A stretch of DNA of 64,000 nt. Origin: Pogonophryne albipinna. Taxonomy: Eukaryota; Chordata; Actinopteri; Perciformes; Artedidraconidae. This document shows positions 23,576 through 37,800 of this stretch, in pieces (within the stretch, counting starts at the first letter, position 1; each line of letters opens with the position of its first letter). The stretch lies in contig CM053257.1 in NCBI GenBank assembly GCA_028583405.1, forward strand, positions 31,677,071 to 31,741,070, given 5' to 3'. Below the pieces are notes generated by a model. It searched no databases. It saw only the letters and a list, made by a program, of their open reading frames with translations, and had not been told where the DNA came from. The position numbers were made by a program, and so were the translations under genes.

Positions 23576-23960
23576 ATGTCCATTTCATGGACACCACTCT
23601 GTGTATTAATGTCCGTGATATGGACATATTATTCTGTACACGCCACGGACAATGATGTCCACTCACTGGACATTAAGCCCCGGTGCATTTGTCCTGAATT
23701 ACGCGAGAAACCCCAAAACTTTAACCTTTTATATCTCTGCGGGGAAAGCTCGCCCGTCTCCGGTTTTTCCACGTGGAAGGCCCCTGCACTGGCTATCTAT
23801 GTAGCACCCCAGCTTATTTTTATTTTGCTCTGGGGCCGAACTGCATGCCTGTACACTTGGAGTACCGCGACCTGTAGTTAATGTCCACACAGTGGCATGC
23901 CTGTACACTTGGAGTACCGCGACCTGAAGTTAATGTCCACACAGTGGACACACAAGTCCC
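23576..23960 (+). other. Cluster of GTCCA/TGGAC dyads
   Basis: Several short imperfect palindromes occur in a row: GTCCATTTCATGGAC, GTCCGTGATATGGAC, GTCCACTCACTGGAC and GTCCACACAGTGGAC. A direct repeat of ~50 bp (TGTACACTTGGAGTACCGCG) occurs at about 23850 and 23903. The open frame of 101 codons at 23576 has no recognisable domain and I do not call it a gene. Confidence 0.5.
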
Positions 23961-26212
23961 TAAGTTAGGGTTAGGGTTAGGGTTAGGGTTAGGGTTAGGG
24001 TAAGGGGCTATTTACCACCACACGTGTCGTTTACAATGTGTATATCTGGGGCTACGAGGTGGGCATCTGTACGGGACCTGCTATGGGTGATAGCTTAGGC
24101 CCACGGCTATAATGTGTGAGAGATTTGGGCCCGGTGGCGGTCTTCCTTGTTACAGCAATTGGAGTTTTAAAACTTAAAACGGCCATAAGTCGTTCCAGCG
24201 GGTGGGCAACTGTAGCCCACTTTGTGTGTGCGTTAGGGTTAGGGTTAGGGTTAGGGTTAGGGTTAGGGTTAGGTTAAGGGGCTATTTACCACCACACGTG
24301 TCGTTTACAATGTGTATATCTGGGGCTACGAGGTGGGCATCTGTACGGGACCTGCTCTGGGTGATAGCTTAGGCCCACGGCTATAATGTGTGAGAGATTT
24401 GGGCCCGGTGGCGGTCTTCCTTGTTACAGCAATTGGAGTTTTAAAACTTAAAACGGCCATAAGTCGTTCCAGCGGGTGGGCAACTGTAGCCCACTTTGTG
24501 TGTGCGTTGCACCCGCCCCCTTGCAGGTGCCCACCGAGTTTGAGGCAAATTGGAGCATTTTTCAGTTAAAGGGACCTTTAAATGTATGTAATACACGTGG
24601 AATAAATACTATCTGTTGCCCAGGAGAAGGCGCCAAATCTTAGGGTTAAGGGTTAGGGTTAGGGTTAAGGTTAGAACCCTATATCCCCTGATAATAGTGA
24701 TACTAATGAAACTATTTTGAAAACAATGAAGAGTTAACCGAGGAGGTCAGAGATCGGCAGCCATGTTACTGTGCAGTGCATCAATGATATACTTGATTTT
24801 AGATGAATATTCTTTGACTTTGATCTCAGGGCTTAGTTCAGATTCTGCTATGATTGCGTACAATAGCACATTCTGAACAACCCCTGGGTTAGGGTTAGGG
24901 TTAGGGTTAGGGTTAGGGTTAGGGTTAGGGTTAGGTTAAGGGGCTATTTACCACCACACGTGTCGTTTACAATGTGTATATCTGGGGCTACGAGGTGGGC
25001 ATCTGTACGGGACCTGCTCTGGGTGATAGCTTAGGCCCACGGCTATAATGTGTGAGAGATTTGGGCCCGGTGGCGGTCTTCCTTGTTACAGCAATTGGAG
25101 TTTTAAAACTTAAAACGGCCATAAGTCGTTCCAGCGGGTGGGCAACTGTAGCCCACTTTGTGTGTGCGTTGCACCCGCCCCCTTGCAGGTGCCCACCGAG
25201 TTTGAGGCAAATTGGAGCATTTTTCAGTTAAAGGGACCTTTAAATGTATGTAATACACGTGGAATAAATACTATCTGTTGCCCAGGAGAGGGCGCCAAAT
25301 CTTAGGGTTAAGGGTTAGGGTTAGGGTTAAGGTTAGAACCCTATATCCCCTGATAATAGTGATACTAATGAAACTATTTTGAAAACAATGAAGAGTTAAC
25401 CGAGGAGGTCAGAGGTCGGCAGCCATGTTACTGTGCAGTGCATCAATGATATACTTGATTTTAAGATGAATATTCTTTGACTTTGATCTCCGGGCTTAGT
25501 TCAGATTCTGCTATGATTGCGTACAATAGCACATTCTGAACAACCCCTGGGTTAGGGTTAGGGTTAGGGTTAGGGTTAGGGTTAGGGTTAGGTTAAGGGG
25601 CTATTTACCACCACACGTGTCGTTTACAATGTGTATATCTGGGGCTACGAGGTGGGCATCTGTACGGGACCTGCTCTGGGTGATAGCTTAGGCCCACGGC
25701 TATAATGTGTGAGAGATTTGGGCCCGGTGGCGGTCTTCCTTGTTACAGCAATTGGAGTTTTAAAACTTAAAACGGCCATAAGTCGTTCCAGCGGGTGGGC
25801 AACTGTAGCCCACTTTGTGTGTGCGTTGCACCCGCCCCCTTGCAGGTGCCCACCGAGTTTGAGGCAAATTGGAGCATTTTTCAGTTAAAGGGACCTTTAA
25901 ATGTATGTAATACACGTGGAATAAATACTATCTGTTGCCCAGGAGAGGGCGCCAAATCTTAGGGTTAAGGGTTAGGGTTAGGGTTAAGGTTAGAACCCTA
26001 TATCCCCTGATAATAGTGATACTAATGAAACTATTTTGAAAACAATGAAGAGTTAACCGAGGAGGTCAGAGATCGGCAGCCATGTTACTGTGCAGTGCAT
26101 CAATGATATACTTGATTTTAGATGAATATTCTTTGACTTTGATCTCCGGGCTTCGTTCAGATTCTGCTATGATTGCGTACAATAGCACATTCTGAACAAC
26201 CCCTGGGTTAAG
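23961..26212 (+). repeat. 659-bp tandem units with interstitial telomeric repeats
   Basis: GGGGCTATTTACCACCACAC occurs at about 24006, 24279, 24938 and 25596. The last two intervals are 659 and 658 bp, while the first unit is truncated to 273 bp. Each full unit has a TTAGGG run in front (23965-24001, 24234-24271, 24886-24934, 25550-25590) and a second, degenerate run in the middle (24640-24672, 25302-25333, 25961-25990). The hexamer is the vertebrate telomere repeat. Genes on both sides show this is internal, not a chromosome end in the assembly. Confidence 0.92.
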
Positions 26213-26291
26213 GTGGACACACACACACCCTCCCACACACACACACACACTCTCTCTCTCTCTCCCCCCCACACACACACTCTCTCTCTCC

Positions 26292-26324
<33 letters not shown>

Positions 26325-26340
26325 TCTCTCTCTCTCCCCC

Positions 26341-26418
<78 letters not shown>

Positions 26419-26421
26419 CTC
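26213..26421. repeat. CA/CT compound microsatellite
   Basis: Runs of CA, CT and CCCC interleave over about 200 bp, with one uninterrupted CA run of roughly 70 bp. The open frames on both strands (Cys-Val or His-Thr repeats) are products of the dinucleotide. Confidence 0.95.
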
Positions 26422-26544
26422 AGGTGTACCTGCAGGTCTGCTATGGGTTCTGCCAGGTCTGGTCGGTGTGGATGGACTTCAGGTCGTTTGCACAGCGTCC
26501 AGTCATGTGCTTGACTTTAAATGCTTAACGAAGAGAGAAACAAA

Positions 26545-26870
26545 GTGAGACACAGACAGGTGAGGACAGACAGGTGAGACACAGACAGGGTGATAGACAC
26601 ACAGATGAGAGACAGACATGTGAGAGACACAAAGGTGAGACACAGACAGGTGAGGACAGACAGGTGAGGACAGACAGGGTGAGAGACAGACAGGTGAGGA
26701 CAGACATGTGAGAGACAGACAGGGTGAGAGACGGACAGGTGAAACACAGACAGGTGAGACAGACAGGTCAGAAACAGACAGGTGAGGACAGACATGTGAG
26801 AGACAGACAGGGTGAGACACATACAGGTGAGAACAGACAGGGGAGAGACAGACAGGACAGAGAGAGTTTT
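26545..26870. repeat. GACAGACAGGTGAG minisatellite
   Basis: Irregular tandem copies of a 12-20-bp motif built from GACAGACAGGTGAG, with variants GACATGTGAGA and GACAGGGTGAGA. Its reverse frames give Cys-Leu-Ser-rich nonsense. Confidence 0.9.
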
Positions 26871-26885
26871 CTATGTGTGGTTAGG

Positions 26886-28565
26886 GTAAGGGAAAGGTCT
26901 GCCTTATGGACAGGTTTAACATGTGATTTGTCGTTTAAATGTACAAATGTCCGCACAATGGAAATGTGACGTCAACTTATAATGCAAAGTCCCTGCCACC
27001 GACAGGACAAATTTGACCCACTGTACCTACATACTTGGGGGTGCTCTACGCATGTGTCTGTGTCCACCCCGTGGATCATGGACATTACATTTGGGGTCCA
27101 CGAAGCAAACACCCTGCTAACAGCACTGATGATCCCCGCATAAAAGCGCTGATCTGAGGGTAAAATAATCATCATTCTGTATATAAATATGCTATGTCAA
27201 TATCCTGGACATTTCCTTTTAACTTTGGGGTCCACGAAGCTGACACCAGCCGTGATACCCGCATAAAAGCGCTGATCTGAGGGTAAAATAATCATCATTC
27301 TGAATATAAATATGCTATGTCAGTATCCTGGACATTTCCTTTTAACTTTGGGGTCCACGAAGCTGACACCAGCCGTGATACCCGCATAAAAGCGCTGATC
27401 TGAGGGTAAAATAATCATCATTCTGTATAAATATGCTATGTCAATATCCTGGACATTTCCTTTTAACTTTGGGGTCCACGAAGCTGACACCAGCCGTGAT
27501 ACCCGCATAAAAGCGCTGATCTGAGGGTAAAATAATCATCATTCTGTATATAAATATGCTATGTCAGTATCCTGGACATTTCCTTTTAACTTTGGGGTCC
27601 ACGAAGCTGACACCAGCCGTGATACCCGAATAAAAGCGCTGATCTGAGGGTAAAATAATCATCATTCTGTATATAAATATGCTATGTCAATATCCTGGAC
27701 ATTTCCTTTTAACTTTGGGGTCCACGAAGCTGACACCAGCCGTGATACCCGCATAAAAGCGCTGATCTGAGGGTAAAATAATCATCATTCTGTATATAAA
27801 TATGCTATGTCAGTATCCTGGACATTTCCTTTTAACTTTGGGGTCCACGAAGCTGACACCAGCCGTGATACCCGAATAAAAGCGCTGATCTGAGGGTAAA
27901 ATAATCATCATTCTGTATATAAATATGCTATGTCAATATCCTGGACATTTCCTTTTAACTTTGGGGTCCACGAAGCTGACACCAGCCGTGATACCCGCAT
28001 AAAAGCGCTGATCTGAGGGTAAAATAATCATCATTCTGTATATAAATATGCTATGTCAGTATCCTGGACATTTCCTTTTAACTTTGGGGCCACGAAGCTG
28101 ACACCAGCCGTGATACCCGAATAAAAGCGCTGATCTGAGGGTAAAATAATCATCATTCTGTATATAAATATGCTATGTCAATATCCTGGACATTTCCTTT
28201 TAACTTTGGGGTCCACGAAGCTGACACCAGCCGTGATACCGCATAAAAGCGCTGATCTGAGGGTAAAATAATCATCATTCTGTATATAAATATGCTATGT
28301 CAATATCCTGGACATTTCCTTTTAACTTTGGGGTCCACGAAGCTGACACCCTGCTAACAGCAGTGATCAGCACCTGACAGTCATTTCAAAGGGTTTTAAA
28401 TCGTTTTTTCACTTTTTTTAAAAACAGCTTTCTGCCCTGGAAATGATTTCTAACCATTATTACCGTTATGGAGGGGCTGCAGGGAGACTTTACCCGGCTT
28501 GTAAGCACTCATTCCGGGGTAATAAAGCCAAGTGCATCACCCTGGAGCTCTTTGTAAGCCTTCTA
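26886..28565. repeat. Second macrosatellite copy, interrupted by the gap
   Basis: 26886-27150 repeats 11256-11520; the 123-bp satellite and one module M follow, and the copy runs into the Ns in the same module as 12440 of the first copy. The only gross difference is the satellite copy number. Confidence 0.85.
27151..28350 (+). repeat. 123-bp satellite, array 2 (about 10 copies)
   Basis: GGACATTTCC recurs about every 123 bp from 27207 to 28311. CAATATCC and CAGTATCC units alternate strictly until the last two, which both have CAATATCC, exactly the terminal pattern of array 1. CCCGAATAAAAG replaces CCCGCATAAAAG in some units. Confidence 0.93.
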
Positions 28566-29065
28566 NNNNNNNNNNNNNNNNNNNNNNNNNNNNNNNNNNN
28601 NNNNNNNNNNNNNNNNNNNNNNNNNNNNNNNNNNNNNNNNNNNNNNNNNNNNNNNNNNNNNNNNNNNNNNNNNNNNNNNNNNNNNNNNNNNNNNNNNNNN
28701 NNNNNNNNNNNNNNNNNNNNNNNNNNNNNNNNNNNNNNNNNNNNNNNNNNNNNNNNNNNNNNNNNNNNNNNNNNNNNNNNNNNNNNNNNNNNNNNNNNNN
28801 NNNNNNNNNNNNNNNNNNNNNNNNNNNNNNNNNNNNNNNNNNNNNNNNNNNNNNNNNNNNNNNNNNNNNNNNNNNNNNNNNNNNNNNNNNNNNNNNNNNN
28901 NNNNNNNNNNNNNNNNNNNNNNNNNNNNNNNNNNNNNNNNNNNNNNNNNNNNNNNNNNNNNNNNNNNNNNNNNNNNNNNNNNNNNNNNNNNNNNNNNNNN
29001 NNNNNNNNNNNNNNNNNNNNNNNNNNNNNNNNNNNNNNNNNNNNNNNNNNNNNNNNNNNNNNNNN
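28566..29065. other. Assembly gap (500 N)
   Basis: A round 500-N run, usually a placeholder of unknown size. The left side is inside the macrosatellite. The right side begins with ACTTCTCCCACTTCT, an end of the hAT-type MITE seen at 4087. Confidence 0.98.
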
Positions 29066-29145
29066 ACTTCTCCCACTTCTGACCTAAGCTGACGTTTTTT
29101 TCTTCTAATTATATCAGAATGGCAACATTGCCAAATTAGAGGATT

Positions 29146-29636
29146 TAAATGTCCCCTACTATAATGTTTTCCATCAATATATTACAGGTCTCAGATACAA
29201 AACATGTCTCTGAAGTGTTTGGCTCCAAACACCAAACAGATCATTGCAGCATCCCATAATCCCCCCTGTTCCAAAAGTGCTGATTCTCTGTCTGTTACTT
29301 TAGATGAAGCTAAGGAGCCACTCCCCTCTGAGAGATATCTGGTTAAAAAGAACACAATGGTGCTCTAGGAGGAGATTCAGGTGATAAGGTGGGGGGGGGG
29401 GGGGGGGTTAGCTTGGTTGGTGATTGGCTAATGGTTACACAAGCCAAAACATCATTATGACATCATAAAGTGGCCAACATCTCATCATCTCAAAATCAGC
29501 TCATTTTCAGACAGGTTTTTATGGATCAGGACAAAAAGAGAGAGAATCTTTGTTCCTGAAACTTTCAGAATCTCTTTCCACAGAGGGGGGAGAGACATGA
29601 AAAAGTGGATTTTGCATAATAGGTGACCTTTAAAGC
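29146..29636 (-). mobile_element. TIR element C (MITE), uninterrupted copy
   Basis: Ends AAATGTCCCCTACTATAATG and GCATAATAGGTGACCTTTAA form an inverted pair. The same element, in the opposite orientation and split by another insertion, is at 62166-63236. A G homopolymer (about 29391-29407) lies inside. The element abuts the promoter side of the SDR exon at 29782. Confidence 0.75.
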
Positions 29637-30338
29637 ATGATCCCACAGTGTCTGAGCGCAGCACACAGTGGGGGTGGAGCAGAGTTCGAGGAGTACAGGG
29701 TGTTCTCATTTCCTCTACAATAAAAACATCAAATAAAACCACCATTGCCCTTCAAAGGGAATCCTGTTGCTCTGCTTCAAAATGTCGCTCTCTGACGTGC
29801 TGACCATCGTTGGAGGATTTACTTCTGTTTTCTACCTGCTGAAACTGTCCTGGAGATGTTGCTGTGGATTCAGACAGTTTGTTTTGTCAGAGTTTTGGCG
29901 AGTGGATGTGAGGACATTTGGGCAGTGGGCAGGTAATGTCAAAGTTCATGTTCTCTTAAAGGTTTGAGCTAGAACAAATGTTAAAAGTGTCAGATTTAAG
30001 GTTTATGGTTATTTTGAAAACAGTGTTGCACAATACAATGTGAGTTCAAGCCCCTTCTGCTAGACATTTATAAAAAATATTGTTGGCAAATTATGTGAAC
30101 AAATACAAGGAATTGGACTTCCTTTTTTTTCTGTTTGATTGCTCAGAATATAGATAAACTATTGTCCTCATACGGAGGAAAAGAAATATGGACAAGATCA
30201 AGTTAAACAAGAGATAGGACTAAGTATGTCAATACTTACACATGTAGACATTTACTGTACATACAGTGTGCAACATTTGGATTGACAGTGATAGATTATG
30301 TATTCATATTCAAAATTGTTACCTGACTGTAATGTGTT

Positions 30339-30560
30339 TAACCCTCCTGTTGTGTTCGGGTCAAATCTGACCGATTTACTACTATCATCAATCATAACTT
30401 TTTTGTTTTACATTCGATTGCATTAAGGCTTTATGATATCCTTCACAGTAGACATTTGAACATATACAATTGCTGATCACCGCTTTCATTGAGTTTTGGA
30501 TGATTTAGTCAACTTTGTAACTCCCATGGTGTTCCCGGTCAAACATGACCGCCATAAAGA
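30339..30560. mobile_element. MITE with CCTCCTGTTGTG / GGTCAAA end
   Basis: TTAACCCTCCTGTTGTGTTC and GGGTCAAATCTGACCG lead in, and TGGTGTTCCCGGTCAAACAT with GACCG closes. This inverted plan with a leading TTAA is a common teleost MITE type. Confidence 0.55.
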
Positions 30561-30599
30561 AAAGGAATTAGTAACCATCCGGATCAGATAAAACACAAC

Positions 30600-32827
<2,228 letters not shown>

Positions 32828-32985
32828 CTCTAAGCGGTTAACCAATCACAACAGAGCCGGTCAGCAAACCAATCAGAGCAGACTGGGCTCTGGTTTCAGA
32901 CAGAGGGTGAAAAGAGGTGCTGCAGCACAGGCAGTATGAGAAAAATAAAGAGCTTTTTGAACATTAAAGCATGTAATCAGGTCAC
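32828..32985 (-). repeat. Dispersed repeat A, reverse copy
   Basis: Reverse complement of the 8822-9075 repeat (AACCAATCAGAGCAGACTGG, AGGTGCTGCAGCACAGGCAG), ending just before the penultimate exon of the SDR remnant. Confidence 0.65.
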
Positions 32986-33439
32986 AGAGGCACTCATACA
33001 ATAATAATAATAATGTGTAAGATGTGAAGGGGAGTTTAACTTGACCAAACACAGTCTATTATTCCGTAGTGTGTGGCTCCCTTCATGGTGTCCACCAACA
33101 TGACGAACAACAGGACAGCCAACTGCTTCGTGAGGAGTTCCTCAGGGTTCTGAACACTGTGGGTCTCTCCAGCTTCACCAGTGGCTCTCTGTCCCACGCT
33201 CTCCAGGTCAGAGGAACGAGAGGCTGTGATCACTTACCAACCGTCAGCTGCTGCGATATCTTATAACATCTTGTTTTCCCCTCTTTCCCATCACCTTACA
33301 GAACATTGCTCTCACAATACTGCTGCCAGACTGGTTTCGTATGTCAACGTTCTTCATCAGAAAGCTACGAAATAAAGCAGAAGCCGACAAATATTATAAA
33401 AGAGTATGCAAGGAAACGCTTGTTGAAAAGGAGGATTAG

Positions 33440-34859
33440 TCATGTGACTGCATCTGCACTTAAGCTACATTTTTGACTGACGTTTGATAGCTACATTTAG
33501 GCTATTATGATACTGTACATGAGGTTTACTCCAAGTCTACTATTCTGTAATAATTAGCCTGAACTATACATGCACATTCTCTTTTGTGTATTTATGTATC
33601 TTCAATTATTGCATCAAGTTTTTACGCATCTGTATACATTACTTCAAACTCAATTCTTAGATTAGTATTTATCTTATTAAACATGACAGACGTTAGGACA
33701 CAGTTTGTATTGCATTAAAGCAATCTTTTAAATACATATTTTCTGATAGGATTTTACAGTATGACAGTGATACAGATACAGAGTACATTTTGCATACATT
33801 TACCACAATGACAACCAGCAGTGTAATTTGCACATCTAATAATGACTGTTACAGTTTACATGACTCTTTATGCTTTGTCTCAACATTGAAACGGGCGGAT
33901 GGCACAAAACAAAACCTAAACAATAAAGGTTTAATTTTTCATTCTGTGATTTGTGAATGGGTGATAATGCATTTTTTGTGTGAAAATGTAACACGTTGCT
34001 TTGGTTTAGATTTGGTTGGTATCATTGTTGGTCCCAAACTTAACGAGTAACACAGACTCACCATCAGTGTAACCCCTTTTTTGCACCATGAAGCACAAAA
34101 TCCCAGTTTATTTTTCAAGTACGCACGCACGCACGCACGCACGCACAACAGCAAGAAATGCTGTTTATAATTCTGAGGTCAAATGTATAAAACAGTTCCC
34201 TTCTGACGGCTAGAGATTTCCACATAATAAAATTATTAAATTAAACTAAAAACCAAAAAAGGAATCACTTGGTCCAGCAACCAGCAGAAATGTAAGAAAT
34301 GAAAAGAAAGCATAAAAAAGAATATTTAAAAAAACAAATTACTATGCGTTAACAAAATACTTTTAAGAAACTGAACCAGGTAAATATGTCTCCCCAACTT
34401 GTAATCACAATATCATAATTTCCTCCCCGAAATGTTATATATATATAAATATTAAATCCTAGACAACCCGTATTCATCAAAAACAAATTGAGTTTTGTTC
34501 CAAAGAGTCAGACACATTTTTTATTTCCGCCTAAGATAATATAATGCAGACAAGAGGTTATATCCACATAAATCACGCCCATAAAGTAAGTATTTCCTCC
34601 ATTTCATGGCTCGATCACCAATCCATTTCAAGTATATTTAACTTTAACTATTTGAATGCAACTCCTCAAGGGGCGTAATAAAGAAATGCACTTGACTGTT
34701 GACCTTTTGTAAGCTTGAGTAGCAACAGAAAAAGCTGCAGTAAGTGGACGTATAGTAACGGTTACAAACAGTGCATTATGTGTAAATAGGGCCAGAGTTT
34801 AAACGTACATAGATAAGCCTCTGCTGCACGTACAATATCAATAAACACTGAGCTCATGC
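33440..34859. other. Convergent 3' region between the SDR remnant and slc12a9
   Basis: AT-rich sequence without coding signals. AATAAA at 33922 (plus) could serve the SDR remnant. On the minus strand AATAAA at 34520-34525 or 34107-34112 could end slc12a9. A CGCA tetranucleotide repeat lies at 34122-34147. Confidence 0.4.
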
Positions 34860-37800
34860 TCACAGATCAGTGGATGTGACAGGGGTGACGCCGTGAATCA
34901 GAAGCGTTGGCCCCAAACTATTGGTTACTGCTTCTACCTGAGCCAGGTACTGTCGATTCTGGCTGCGCTGCGGAGAGGGTCGAGGTAAATACAGGAAGCG
35001 AACAGCGGCCTGCGAGCTGTGCTCCATTAACATACTGTTCACTGCGGACAGGAAGTCCTCGGACAGAGCTTGTTTAGCCTCCTCCTCTTCGGGTTGGAGG
35101 TGATGCTGAACCACAGAGTCCCACGGCACGATCTTTATCGACGCCCTGATCCTCAGCTTCCTCAGCAGCTCTCTAAACGTCTCTTCGTTCACCACCCAGC
35201 CCTGGTCGCTGGACTCAGTCTCCACATTCAGGAAGATCCTCATCCTCGCGTGGCGCCACTTGTTGGACATGTTGAGCACGCAGGCCATCTGCAGCAGGAA
35301 GAGGCTGCACACGTCCTCGTAGTCTCGGCTGCCCGGCTGCAGAAGGTTGAGCGGCCACACATCGATCGTCCGCTCCGACCCATCCACTTTACTGTCCTTA
35401 TCCTCGCCCTCCAACTGGAAGAAATAGCGCCCGACACACACATTCTTGTTCATTTTAATGGCGTCTGAAATGATCCCCACATACTCCTCTGGGGACAGCC
35501 AGCGGGGGCTCTCCACATGTCGGACCGGGGGAAAATGGGCCTGCAACGACGGCAAATCTACCCCGAAATTATATTCGCCCTCACTCCCTAGTTCCATAGA
35601 AGCGTCACAGAAAGCAGAGTCTTGGAGGAAGAAGTCTTCAGGAGTGCAGCTGTCATAGAAACCCAAAATCAGGGTGTTGGGTTTCATGCCACCTTGTAGA
35701 GGGAAAGAGAAGTACAGTTAGTGTTGTGATGTCGTTTAAAGACCTACTTGTTCTCCCGTGCTTTTGCATACCACGTATAAGACGTATCAGTCTGTGTTTT
35801 CTAAATTGGGGTTTTCCTATTTTAGTCGTGTTTTAAAATGTTTTTACATCGTGTATGAGAGTTTTTCAGTCTGTGGCTACAAGTATGGTTTTATGGACTG
35901 AATTTGGGAACAGAGATGAACGCAATAAACCGTATTTAATTTAGTCTTAATCTGCATTATTTAATTTCATATTCAGTTCTTGTACATATCATATTCTATT
36001 GATATGTATGTAGACTTTTTGCACTACTTTGAATTTTGTATTTTATTATATATGTTGCCTTGTTGGAGGAACTCAGGTCAGAAGAATTTCATTGCCATTT
36101 CTACACTGTAGCTTTGTGCATATGACAATAACACCTTTGAATTTTGAATCTTGAATCTTTGAGATGAGGAGAGGAAGGAGAGTTTACCGAGGCCAGTGAT
36201 GCGCAGCAGGTGCTGAGTCCCCTGTCTGACGGAGAGAGACAGCGTCAGATCTACGAAGGCCTTCACCCCGAGTTTATCAACCAGACGCAGCCAGAAGTTA
36301 TACTGCTGCTGCACCGGGTCTGAAGGCAGGGAGTCTGTAACGCAGGAAAGAAATCAGATGCAATACTACTTAAAATTCTGCTTTTTTCCACCAGAATTGT
36401 AAAGAAAAGGTTATTTATGCTTTAGAAAAACATTAACATAATCAATTCAAAGTAAAAATCCTGCATATAATCTAATTTAAGCTCATAAATCAGATCATTC
36501 ATATATATATATAATATTCATCACAAGACTAATTGTTAATAGAGATTCATCGTTGCACAAGTAGGATCTTACTGTTGTATATGGTTGAGGTAGATTTGAT
36601 CAGTTTAGTCTAGTTGAACTAATTTAACATTTCAAAAAGGTAATTTAATTAGTTATTTTGAAACACCATTCAAATAAAAAATATATATTACAAACTATTG
36701 TGAGCACTTAAAGAGTTTAGCCCATTTAAAACTAATGCACCAGCAATTACAATGGTTACAATATGGTTTATTGCACTTGTGGTAAGACTCTCAGGATAAA
36801 AGTGTCAGCTAAATTAAATGCAATGTCATTAATTGATTTACATATTTGATAATGCAACCAGTCCCAAGCCAAAAAGGTCCGGTTCGAGTAGCAAAAATGT
36901 AACTAAATGTTTTTTTTGTATTGTTCATAGACTTTGCAATGTACCCTAGTGTTCACCAGGGGGCAGAAAAACAGGTCAACTGTGAGTTAATGCATGAATA
37001 AAAGAATACATCAGCTCTGCTCTCTAAAATATGTTGGTTCTGTTACACATGATATCGTTTTTTACAGTTGGAGTGTGCCATTTAGCAAATATAAGCAAGT
37101 AGCTAGACATGTGGCTGCTTTAAACTCTGATGTAACATTGATACGGAGGATACTTGTTTATTAATAATGCACGAGGAGTAGCAGATGGAAAGTGAAAGGC
37201 TCCATGATGGACTTCAATCTTTAATATCTCCTGCTCATCATGTGCTCTCAGGCTCAGTGATACAAATAATCAGATGAAGTTGATTGGATGTATCAGCAAA
37301 AGGCTTCCAGACTCATAAAAAAGGCCAAAAGGTGAGTTCCAGTCGGCTGCTAAACGTCCACAGATAAGAATAATGTAATAGTTGGCTGCAGATGGCCAGA
37401 CCGTCCACAGAGAGAATTACCCAGATCTCCCAGCTGCACGTGGCCCAGAACATACAGGCCGCCCTTCTTCAGCTGGTTGATGAAGAGGATGAGCTGGCAG
37501 GAGGAGCGAGGGTTGGCCACCATCAGCAATATCTGCGGCCGCCAGAACTTCACGTGGTCCTTCCTCACATCGAGCATCAGCAGGTACTTACGCACCTAAA
37601 GCAAGAGGAGGAGAGCAGTGGTTGACTCTGTGTGGCACGTCTGTTTATTAGTGTGTGTGAGTGTTTCTCAATGTCGAGGAAGGCTGCTCCAGAGCCACTA
37701 TTTCAAGGATGCTACGTCATCGACTGCCACCGAAGGACTGTTCCAATGTCCAGGATGCTTGGAATTCTACCAAGGCCGGCGTCCTTCGTTGCGGGAAATT

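Larger units (their letters stand above)
11256..26885. repeat. Macrosatellite-like unit, ~15.6 kb, first copy
   Basis: The sequence from 11256 (AGGGAAAGGTCTGCCTTATGG) recurs from 26886 at an offset of 15,631 bp. The similarity runs through the unique 260-bp lead (11256-11520 versus 26886-27150), the 123-bp satellite and the module after it, up to the N gap at 28566. Within the unit, in order: 123-bp satellite; IGS-like repeats; 5' ETS/18S-like segment; more IGS-like repeats; tyrosine recombinase gene; 717-bp units; ~62-bp repeats; telomere-hexamer units; simple-sequence tracts. That the whole unit is repeated beyond the gap is inferred, since only about 1.7 kb of the second copy is assembled. 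Confidence 0.7.

Noticed and set aside
23961..26212. True chromosome end
   Set aside because: TTAGGG blocks are short, interleaved with unique sequence, and followed by normal genes on the right.
26066..26548. Cys-Val and His-Thr repeat proteins
   Set aside because: Dinucleotide microsatellite translated in all frames.
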